This document shows, piece after piece, positions 55,114 to 64,000 of a stretch of 64,000 nt of DNA. The DNA is from Wurfbainia villosa (Eukaryota; Streptophyta; Magnoliopsida; Zingiberales; Zingiberaceae), in NCBI GenBank assembly GCA_025175895.1, contig CM045989.1, positions 20,329,928-20,393,927 of the forward strand, in the 5' to 3' direction. Numbering within the stretch: the stretch's first letter is position 1; each line of letters opens with the position of its first letter. The notes beneath the pieces were generated by a model that was not told the DNA's origin, did not search any database, and worked only from the letters and a program-made list of their open reading frames with translations. The position numbers and the translations under genes were made by a program.

Positions 55114-57194
55114 CTCCCATGTCCCCGGATTAAAATTTTCACTAATGAAAGACTTAATCCGGATGGGATGAGCTTCCTTGGCATAACCTATTCGTCGTCG
55201 TGCTAACAACTTGAGTGGTCGCTTGAACAAACTAGTTGTTCAAGCAACCCAACTCATCTAGTTGGTTAGCCGCGGAAAAGACGACGGATGGATCGCCGGT
55301 TTTTGTGTTTGTCTTCGGGGTCCATGATTATACAATATATATCCATTCATACACATGCACAATCAAAATATTAAAGAACATATTCAGATCTGTAAATAAA
55401 GTTAAAAACAACTTTATACCTTACGATCTTCTATCGTATGTCCTATCCTTCTCGTGGACGACGTGTGGACGAAGATCCTCCACGAGTAGAAGCCTTCTAG
55501 ACCGAGTTCTCCTCTTCCTTGTCCGCTGCAAACAAAGATAAAAACCACAAATACCTTTCATATCTAGAACCGGCCACCAAGCTAGGAAGTTTGATGCAAC
55601 CGCCAGCCAAGGAATGAATAGATGAGGCGCCGACCACCAATACAAAGGGAACCGCCGGCCACCTTGGAAATTGGAGGAAGATGATCTTGCCGGCCACCAA
55701 TGGGAGGAGAACCGCCGGCAAAGGAAGAAGAGAGTGGCTAATGTGAAGGGCGCCGGCCAAGGAATGCTTGAAGGAGGTGGGCGCCGGCAACAATTTTGGA
55801 TGAAGATGGTTGCCGCCCAACCTTGCTCCCAACCCTAGCCGCCCAACTCTTTCCAAACCCTAATCCCAATTTGAATTATCTTGATCATTGTTGCCGCCCA
55901 ACCCTAAGCATCAATTTATAGAATAGGGCTTAAGCTTCCTTTAATCTCCACCGTCGGATCTAGGGATTTAATCTCTACCGTCGGATCTAGGGTTTTATCC
56001 CAACTGTCGGATCTAGAGTTTAATCCCAATCGTCGGATCTAGGATTTCATCCCAATCGTTGGATCTAAGGTTTCATCCCAACCGTCGGATCTAGGGTTTT
56101 ATCCCAACCGTCGGATCTAGGGATTTAATCCCAACCGTCGATTCTAGGATTTCATCCTAACCATCGGATCTAGGGATTTAATCCCAACCGTTGGTTCTAG
56201 AGTTTCATCCAACCATCGGATCTAGGGATTTAATCCCAACCGTTGGTTCTAGGTTTTGTTTTACATTCTTGGATCTAGACTTCGCAAGGATTGTATTAGG
56301 CTACGATAGGGACCATAAGGAGGAGTTGGGTCTTGGCCACCCGATGGATCGGAACCACACAAACTTGATCCATCAATGATGTTCCATTCCACTAGAGGAT
56401 CATCATTGAACTACCTCACCAACCCCCATAAATCAATATGGGCTCCATATATTATTTGTACATAAATCTCCCCGTGTTTAAGATATCGAATGTCCGTCAA
56501 TTAATTGATTCACTGACCATCAATTAATTAACATCTAATTCCTTGAGTAGTACCACTCAACCTTATCATCATGTTGACTAAGTCAACCAGCTGGGTTTAC
56601 ATGATGAACCTTATGAGCTCCTCAAGGGGACATCATCAACCTAATGTATAGGACACGGTTTCCTTCTATAATCAACGACACACCATGTAAATAATATTAT
56701 TTCCCAACTTACCGGGCATATTGATTTAATCCATCTAAATCTCACCCTCTGGTAAATCAAAGAAATAAATACTAAGTACATGTGCCCATTATTATATCGG
56801 GATTAAGAGCATGTACAACATAATATCCGAGGTCCGATTCAATTATGTAGTCAGTACTATATTGAATCACCTCTATGTCGGTCCTACTCAATACACCTAA
56901 GTGTACTAGTGTAACTCTATGTTCAAGACAAAACAATACCAAGCTACACTACAACCATGCCAATGGTTTGTCCAAAACCATCTTGGTTGTGAGCCTTTAC
57001 TTATATTTTACAAGGGACTGATAACATGATCTTCTGTACCACACCAAGCACCATGTTATCTACAATGTAAAATATTAGACAATATGCACACATATATAAT
57101 GAATATATGAAATGCAAACAATGATCATGTGATTCTTATTTCAAAATAAAATGTTCATACAAAAAGAGCTAGACTTTCAGTATACATTCCAACA
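55114..57194 (-). repeat. Left (3') LTR of G
   Basis: It aligns with 62147-64000 almost without differences and ends cattccaaca. Full LTR length is about 2.11 kb. A TATA-like tttata is at 55915-55920 (minus strand: ctataaattg), directly beside the minisatellite. Confidence 0.92.
55950..56253 (-). repeat. Minisatellite of about 26 bp next to the promoter of the G LTR
   Basis: About 12 head-to-tail units of the form accgtcggatctagggatttaatccca (shown here in part only), with variants such as atcgtcgg, accatcgg and accgttggttc. It recurs at 62983-63286. B LTRs have only two to three such units (for example 8238-8320). On the coding strand the array lies directly upstream of the TATA box, where enhancer repeats sit in some plant LTRs. 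Confidence 0.88.
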
Positions 57195-57205
57195 ATCTCT
57201 CACTT
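57195..57205 (-). promoter_or_regulatory. Polypurine tract of G, one base changed
   Basis: The minus strand reads aagtgagagat; B and F have aagtgggagat. The G-to-A change may weaken priming. Confidence 0.8.
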
Positions 57206-57227
57206 ATACTAAAAGACTATGCAGTCA

Positions 57228-58466
57228 TCACTCTGCCATACATCTGATCCCCATGTCCTCCACATGCCTATCGAACGCTTTCGCTGGAAGGGCCTTAGTG
57301 AATGGATCTGCCAGGTTATCCTCTGATGCAATCTTGGCGACAGCAACTTCTCCTCGCTTTACGATCTCTCGTATAAGGTGGTACTTGCGCTCTATGTGTT
57401 TACTCGCCTTATGGGCTCGTGGTTCCTTCGAGTTTGCAACTGTACCACTGTTATCACAATAAATTGTGATAGTTCTGGGCAAACCAGGAATCTCATCCAA
57501 GTCCATCAAGAAGTTCCTGAGCCATACAGCTTCCTTGGCTGCCTCAGAGGCTGCCACATACTCAGCTTCCATGGTAGAGTCCGCCATGCATTTCTTCTTG
57601 ACACTCCTCCATACTATGGCTCCACCTCCAAAAGTAAACACAAACCCCGAGGTAGACTTACTCTTGTCCCTATCTGAACCCACAGGGACTAATTGATCTG
57701 CCCGGTAAACCAGCATATAATCCCTAGTCCTTCTCAGGTACTTCAATATATGCTTTACCGTAGTCCAATGTCCCTGTCCAGGATTACTCTGATATCTGCT
57801 AACCATGCCCATGACAAAGCAGATATCCGGTCTCGTACATAGCATAGCATATATAAGGCTTCCTACTGCCGAAGCATAAGGAACCGCCTTCATGTCCTCT
57901 ATCTCCTTTGATGTTTTGGGACACATCTCTTTAGATAAAGGAACTCCATGCCTAAAAGGTAGAAAACCTTTCTTGGAGTTCTGCATGCTAAAACGAGCAA
58001 GGATAGTGTCAATGTATGAAGCTTGAGACAAGCACAACATCCTTTTCTTGCAATCCCTTATAACTTTGATCCCAAGGATGTGTCCCACTTCTCCCAAGTC
58101 CTTCATATCAAACTGTTTGGACAACCATACCCTTACGTCTGATAACACTTTGATATTGTTGCCAACTAACAAAATGTCATCTACGTATAGTACAAGAAAC
58201 ACCACTACGTTTCCATCACATCTCTTGTATACACAAGGCTCATCCGGACTTTGAATAAATCCATATGATTGGATTACCTCATCAAAGCGGATGTTCCAAG
58301 ATCTAGAAGCTTGCTTCAATCCATAAATGGACCGATTAAGCTTACATACAAGATGCTCTTTGCCTTTAGCAATGAATCCCTCTGGTTGCCGCATGTAGAT
58401 GTTCTCCTCAAGACTTCCGTTAAGGAAAGGCATCTTGACATCCATCTGCCAAATCTCATAATCCAT
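57228..58466 (-). pseudogene. Reverse transcriptase (from the catalytic core) and RNase H of G
   Basis: A 412-codon frame without interruption: QMDVKMPFLNG (7-17; Met-Pro replace the usual Thr-Ala), IYGLKQASRSW (47-57), YVDD (94-97, nt 58176-58187), the connection region, then RNase H with STSGFVFTFGGGAIVW, ADSTMEAEYVAASEAAKEAVW, IYCDNSGTVANSKEPRAHK and DPFTKALPAKAFDRHVEDM, ending at the natural stop 57228-57230. The front of RT is lost upstream in indel-rich sequence, so this is a fragment of the polyprotein and not a free-standing gene. It is the best RT-RH frame in the window. Confidence 0.88.
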
Positions 58467-59165
58467 ATGAGCAACTATAGAAAGAGAATCGGATAGACTT
58501 AAGCATAGCTACGGTGAAAAGGTCTCCTCATAATCGATACCCTCTTTACAGTATACCTTTACAACAAGCCTAGCTTTGAAGGTCTCAACCTTCCGTCTAC
58601 TCCTCTCTTTCTCTTGTAGATCCACTTGCATCCAATGGTTTTACACCATCGGGTGGGTCTACTAGCTCCCGGACTGATTAGAATCCATAGATTCTATCTC
58701 GAATTCATCGCTCTTTGCCAAGATAGCATCTCTATCTTGGATTACCTCGTCATATGTCGAGGATCGAGGTTCATGTTCACGGGGACTAAGTCCGAAGACT
58801 CTCCCAAAAACATGAATCTCGGGTTGTCTAACAAGCCCTCCCACTCTGACGATGAGGTGCCTCTGTGTATGCTCTGTGACACAGCGGTGCGGTGACTTGT
58901 GGTGTCTCCTCTTGTCTGGTGATGCTGAAGTCGGGACTTCCTGTCAACTCCTCAAGAACAATCCTACTCGTGGGCTTGTGGTTCATCACATAGTCCTCCT
59001 CTAGAAATCTGACATTCGTACTCACGATCACCTTCTGATCTCTAGGACTATAGAATAAACCACCCTTCGTTCCCTTAGGGTAGCCAACAAACAAGCGCGC
59101 ACATGCGATTCCAACTTACGGCATCTCCCTTCATGTCTTTGGACTACCCCAAATCCGAATATGTC
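58467..59165 (-). pseudogene. G integrase C-terminus and RT N-terminus, indel-rich
   Basis: Fragments are readable: 58828-59094 (FVGYPKGTKGGLFYSPRDQKVIVSTN, integrase C-terminus) and 58662-58844 (linker before RT). B3 aligns over the same stretch but with many one- to four-base differences here, especially at 58480-58700, 58740-58960 and 59100-59165. It may be sequence error more than decay. Confidence 0.7.
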
Positions 59166-60152
59166 TTAGACTAGGCTTTTGCCCAGTCCACAACTCTGTG
59201 GGAGTAAGTGCGGCTTAGATGGAACCAAGTTCGAATGTGTGTGCCGTTTCCCAGAGAAAACCCCGAGCGAATCAGGTAACTCAGAATAACTCATCATCGA
59301 TCTGACCATCTCCATAAGAGTCCTATTCCTTCGCTCCGCCACACCATTCTGCTGGGGTGTGCCAGGTGCGGACAATTGGGATTGAATCCCAGCCTCTGAT
59401 AAGTAACTCCTAAACTCTCCCAAGAGGTACTCGCCACCACGATCAGATCGTAATGTCTTGATACTTTTACCTTGACGGTTCTCCGCATCAGCCTTGAATT
59501 CTTTGAACTTGTCAAAGCATTCAGACTTGCGGCGCATCAAGTAAATGTATCCATACCTTGAATAATAGTCTATAAAAGAGACGAAGTATTCAAAGCCACC
59601 TCTTGCCTGGATAGACATAGGACCACACAAATCAGAATGAACCAATTCTAACACATCTTTGGCTCTATACCCCTTGGCCTTGAAAGGCCTCTTGGTCATT
59701 TTACCTTCCAAGCAAGATTCGCAGGTTGGGAGATCCTCCACCACTAATGAACCCAAAGGTCCATCAGCTATCAACCTTTGAATTCTACTAAGGTTAATAT
59801 GACCAAGCCTTAGGTGCCAAAGATATGTTTGGTTCATTTGCGAAGGTTCTTTTCTCTTATTAGATTTAGAAGATGAGCTATTTACTTCTATTTGCATCGT
59901 GGGAGTTTTTGGTTCAAGAGTATATAAATTGCCAACCAATGTACGATAGATAATCTCCCTATTCCTTTTTATAACCACCTTGTCATTAAAAGAAACAGAA
60001 TATCCATCCATAAACAATTTAGAAACTGAAATTAAATTCTTTCTAAAAGTAGGTACATAAAGACAATTTCTTAAAACCAAAAATTTATTCCTATCAAAAG
60101 ATAAATAAACGTCTCCCACTGCAATAGCCGCCACCTTTGAAGCATTGCCCAT
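59166..60152 (-). pseudogene. Pre-integrase and integrase of G with all catalytic residues
   Basis: A 328-codon frame: pre-integrase (about 40-150), zinc module H113, H118, C144, C147 (HLRLGH, CESC), and the DDE triad D174 (HSDLCGP), D237 (SDRGGEY), E273 (GVAERRN), with 35 residues between the last two, as in retroviral-type integrases. After about residue 295 the sequence leaves the family (frameshift near 59270). The protease lies upstream, just before residue 1, in broken sequence. This is the most complete integrase in the window, but without its C-terminus. Confidence 0.87.
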
Positions 60153-60171
60153 GAAGACGGTAATCTCTCCC

Positions 60172-61055
60172 TCAGCTAGTCGTCGGGTTTCCTGGAACCC
60201 CTGTAAAGTATTGCAGACATGATCGTGGCTCTGTATCTACACACGAGCCTTTGGTAGATAACACCGCTAAACATGTTTCAACAACTAAACAAGAAGATAT
60301 ACCTTTGTTCTTTGGTGAGGGCAGATCCAGCCTTCGATGTCGATGCTTGCAAGTGAAGCACTTGCCTTTCGGCTTCTTCACTCCTGCCTGAGGTCCCACT
60401 GCCACCTTCTTCGCTCCACCTTGCTTCTTCTTCTTCTTACCTTTCGGTTTAGAGGAAGAAACCTTATAGCTGACCATGGCTTGAGAACTCGTGAAAAAGC
60501 CCCTCTGCGGAGTTACATGAAGCTCCGCCCAGAATACAACCTCTTGTTCATGTTGTAGTTGGCGGGCGCTCAAAACTCCTAGGCGGTGGAGAATGATATC
60601 GACACTGGGTTTCCCCATCGATCTGACTCAGGGACTTCCATCTCATTAAGATGAGCCATCATCTTGAGAACATGATCCTAAGGGTGTTCCCTCGACCATG
60701 GTGGTTGTCATCAAGTTTCTCATTGCCTCTGCCTATAGCCCCTACTCGATGTCCGAAAAGTTCCTTGAGATTGAACATCATGTCATAAGTGTGGCTATGG
60801 CACGATCTTGATGTTGCGACACATTTGACATAGATGCCAAAATGTAACACAGCGCCATCTCATACGCCTTAACCCATTTCTTATAACGTTCTTTCTCCTT
60901 TTCATCGAGTCAGTCAGAGGCTTAGGAGGATAGACCTCGAAGAGTACAAATTTGTACTCTCATGATTAAGACAATATCGAGTTTCTTTTCCAATCAATGT
61001 AGTTTGGAATAAGTTTGTTTTCTTTTAAAATCACAGCAAGTGGGTTGAAAGCCAT
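60172..61055 (-). pseudogene. Gag and protease start of G
   Basis: Gag opens at the ATG at 61055-61053 (MAFNPLAVILKEN). The capsid core is present across 60480-60960, with small indels. The frame 60172-60618 has the Lys-rich stretch and part of the zinc knuckle (KCFTCKH), whose end is damaged near 60330, then the region leading to the protease (ETCLAVLSTKGSCVDT). Unlike B, no core deletion is seen. Confidence 0.75.
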
Positions 61056-62114
61056 TTGAAAATCCTAAAAATCACAATGATAAAAAATATTAGATTTCAA
61101 AAAATTATTGATTCCTCAAAACAATAAAATTCAGAAATCAACCAACACCTCAAAACACCGAGAATATCGCATGCCACGATAGTGTGGACGTATACGAATT
61201 CTACATTTGTAAGAGGAGGTTTTACCCATTAATTTTATTATCTTGTCAACCTTACTTTTTGACAAATAAAATTAATAGTTGGTTCCTCTTTAGCCCTACA
61301 AATAAAAGCGTGACTCGATGGGAGGATACTTTTATTTGCATCTAAGTGTTCACCATTACACGATACTAAGGGAATTATTTCGGATTATGTGCCTTACCGA
61401 TGGGGAAGTACACACGCTCCTAAATAATTTCCTATAACCATTATTTGACCTAGTGATCCGCAAACAAACCCATCCGATGGGGAGGAAGACACTCAAAGCC
61501 AACGCGCAAGTTTGTTGCATCACACGTCAAATTGTAATGGAGGCCGCGGGAATTAATTAAAATATCCCTCTCCCACTTAGTAAATTGCAATTGAGGAATT
61601 TTAAAACACACACAACATGCATATAAAACAAATAAGCAATAAATATGGAAAAAACAGAATTTTTTCCAACTATTATGGCATTGTCCTCCAATATGCATCC
61701 CGTCGTGTCCACCTCGTCCGCTCCATCTTTTCCCGTGCACAAGTCACCAAAGAGTTCCGAGCCGAGATAAATCATTTTATTTACATCCATCGATCCTATA
61801 CTCCACGAAGGAGTGTACAAATAATCTAGATCGAAAGTAAACTAAAATGATCGGCTAAACAATGCTGTATTTAATTACAAAAATTAAATACTAATCTAGC
61901 CTCGTCAACCCCGAGGATTCAAATAATAAATTTTTACACACATCCATTCACATACACACACATGGTGATAATAGTCGGATCTTATGCCTGCAACCAAAGA
62001 GTTAAACTACGCATATCCTACTATTATCCGGCACATATAATATATGAAAAATGCATAAAAAAATTAACCGAATCCAAAACACACAAAACCGGAAACCATG
62101 ACTCTGATACCAAT
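61056..62114 (-). other. Leader of G with primer site
   Basis: Noncoding, homologous to the B leaders and to F 49310-49952. The minus-strand primer site tggtatcagagt is at 62101-62112, two bases from the LTR. Confidence 0.85.
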
Positions 62115-64000
62115 TGTTAGGTGGATGCTTCTAGGATGCTCATTGGCTCCCATGTCCCCGGATTAAAATTTTCACTAATGAAAGACTTAATCCGGATGGG
62201 ATGAGCTTCCTTGGCATAACCTATTCGTCGTCGTACTAACAACTTGAGTGGTCGCTTGAACAAACTAGTTGTTCAAGCAACCCAACTCATCTAGTTGGTT
62301 AGCCGCGGAAAAGACGACGGATGGATCACCGGTTTTTGTGTTTGTCTTCGGGGTCCATGATTATACAATATATATCCATTCATACACATGCACAATCAAA
62401 ATATTAAAGAACATATTCAGATCTGTAAATAAAGTTAAAAACAACTTTATACCTTACGATCTTCTATCGTATGTCCTATCCTTCTCGTGGACGATGTGTG
62501 GATGAAGATCCTCCACGAGTAGAAGCCTTCTAGACCGAGTTCTCCTCTTCCTTGTCCGCTGCGAACAAAGAGAAAAACCACAAATACCTTTCCTATCTAG
62601 AACCGGCTACCAAGCTAGGAAGTTTGATGCAACCACCGGCCAAGGAATGAATAGATGAGGCGCCGACCACCAATACAAAGGGAACCGCCGGCCACCTTGG
62701 AAATTGGAGGAAGATGATCTTGCCGGCCACAAATGGGAGGAGAACCGCCGGCAAAGGAAGAAGAGAGTGGCTAATGTGAAGGGCGCCGGCCAAGGAATGC
62801 TTGAAGGAGGTGGGCGCCGGCAACAATTTTGGATGAAGATGGTTGCAGCCCAACCTTGCTCCCAACCCTAGCCGCCCAACTCTTTCCAAACCCTAATCCC
62901 AATTTGAATTATCTTGATCATTGTTGCCGCCCAACCCTAAGCATCTATTTATAGAATAGGGCTTAAGCTTCCTTTAATCTCCACCATCGGATCTAGGGAT
63001 TTAATCTCTACCGTCGAATCTAGGGTTTTATCCCAACCGTCGGATCTAGAGTTTAATCCCAACCGTCGGATCTAGGATTTCATCCCAATCGTCGGATCTA
63101 AGGTTTCATCCCAACCGTCGGATCTAGGGTTTTATCCCAACCATCGGATCTAGGGATTTAATCCCAACCGTCGATTCTAGGATTTCATCCTAACCATCGG
63201 ATCTAGGGATTTAATCCCAACCGTTGGTTCTAGAGTTTCATCCAACCATCGGATCTAGAGATTTAATCCCAACCGTTGGTTCTAGGTTTTGTTTTACATT
63301 CTTGGATCTAGACTTCGCAAGGATTGTATTAGGCTACGATAGGGACCATAAGGAGGAGTTGGGTCTTGGCCACCCGATGGATCGGAACCACACAAACTTG
63401 ATCCATCAATGATGTTCCATTCCACTAGAGGATCATCATTGAACTACCTCACCAACCCCCATAAATCAATATGGGCTCCATATATTATTTGTACATAAAT
63501 CTCCCTGTGTTTAAGATATCGAATGTCCGTCAATTAATTGATTCACTGACCATCAATTAATTAACATCTAATTCCTTGAGTAGTACCACTCAACCTTATC
63601 ATCATGTTGACTAAGTCAACCAGCTGGGTTTACATGATGAACCTTATGAGCTCCTCAAGGGGACATCATCAACCTAATGTATAGGACACGGTTTCCTTCT
63701 ATAATCAATGACACACCATGTAAATAATATTATTTCCCAACTTACCGAGCATATTGATTTAATCCATCTAAATCTCACCCTCTGGTAAATCAAAGAAATA
63801 AATACTAAGTACATGTGCCCGTTATTATATCGGGATTAAGAGCATGTACAACATAATATCCGAGGTCCGATTCAATTATGTAGTCAGTACTATATTGAAT
63901 CACCTCTATGTCGGTCCTACTCAATACACCTAAGTGTACTAGTGTAACTCTATGTTCAAGACAAAACAATACCAAGCTACACTACAACCATGCCAATGGT
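62115..64000 (-). repeat. Right (5') LTR of G, cut by window edge
   Basis: It begins tgttaggtggatgc and continues to the window end; position 64000 equals 56967 in the left LTR, so about 227 bp are missing. It has the minisatellite at 62983-63286 and tttata at 62948-62953 (TATA box on the minus strand). Confidence 0.92.

Larger units (their letters stand above)
55114..64000 (-). mobile_element. Element G: minus-strand Ty1/copia element, right LTR cut by window edge
   Basis: From right: LTR 62115-64000 (about 227 bp missing beyond the window), primer site, leader, gag, PR, IN, RT, RH, polypurine tract, LTR 55114-57194. The proteins are close relatives of those of B and F. G keeps the gag core that B lacks, and the longest RT-RH frame of the window. 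The left LTR lacks its outermost 32 bp, lost at the join with F, so no target duplication can be checked. Confidence 0.9.

Noticed and set aside
1..64000. Possible host gene, tRNA, rRNA, CRISPR or bacterial system
   Set aside because: Every stretch is accounted for by LTR elements. The tggtatcagagc sites are primer sites complementary to tRNA, not tRNA genes. Direct repeats are LTRs or minisatellites without regular unique spacers.

Overview
This window is plant nuclear DNA made almost entirely of LTR retrotransposons nested inside one another. I found no host gene, tRNA, rRNA, CRISPR array or bacterial-style operon. The host is an angiosperm: Ty1/copia proteins in the order PR-IN-RT-RH, a Ty3/gypsy element, primer sites matching initiator-tRNA-Met (tggtatcagagc) and LTRs of 1.2-3.7 kb. 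A large-genome monocot is my guess only. Lineage names (SIRE-like, Tekay/Del-like and so on) are by motif recognition, not by tree.

Layout, left to right. Element A (1-7827, + strand) is a Ty1/copia element. Its 5' LTR is cut by the window edge, its polyprotein is broken, and its 3' LTR is complete. A sits inside the left LTR of a minus-strand Ty1/copia family, here called B. B forms a tandem array whose units share LTRs: LTR (7828-9241) - B1 interior - LTR (26967-28928) - B2 interior - LTR (33422-35384) - B3 interior - LTR (39910-40217 plus 47831-49309). B1 is interrupted by a solo LTR (10132-12042, 5-bp duplication ataac) and by an 11.3-kb Ty3/gypsy element D (14972-26241, duplication atgtg). 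The last B LTR is interrupted by element E (about 40218-47830, + strand). E carries only gag and is itself partly duplicated; its second unit holds the only long undamaged gene in the window (43537-45273, 578 aa).

The right end of the B array (49309) abuts the leader of a plus-strand Ty1/copia element F (49310-55113). I infer that the array was inserted in F's 5' leader, so the 5' LTR of F should lie to the left of the window. F's 3' LTR is truncated and joined to a minus-strand Ty1/copia element G (55114 to beyond 64000), which is related to B and F but keeps a longer gag.

Inferred order of events: F inserted; B inserted in F; B was multiplied by unequal recombination between repeats; A, the solo LTR's parent, D and E inserted in B. 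Most coding regions are decayed by C-to-T type nonsense changes and small indels. The most interesting structures are a set of conserved hairpin cassettes in the leader of A (1356-1772), the gag-only element E, the shared-LTR array with an inverted 43-bp marker, a promoter-proximal minisatellite in the G LTR, and palindromic cassettes in the D LTR.
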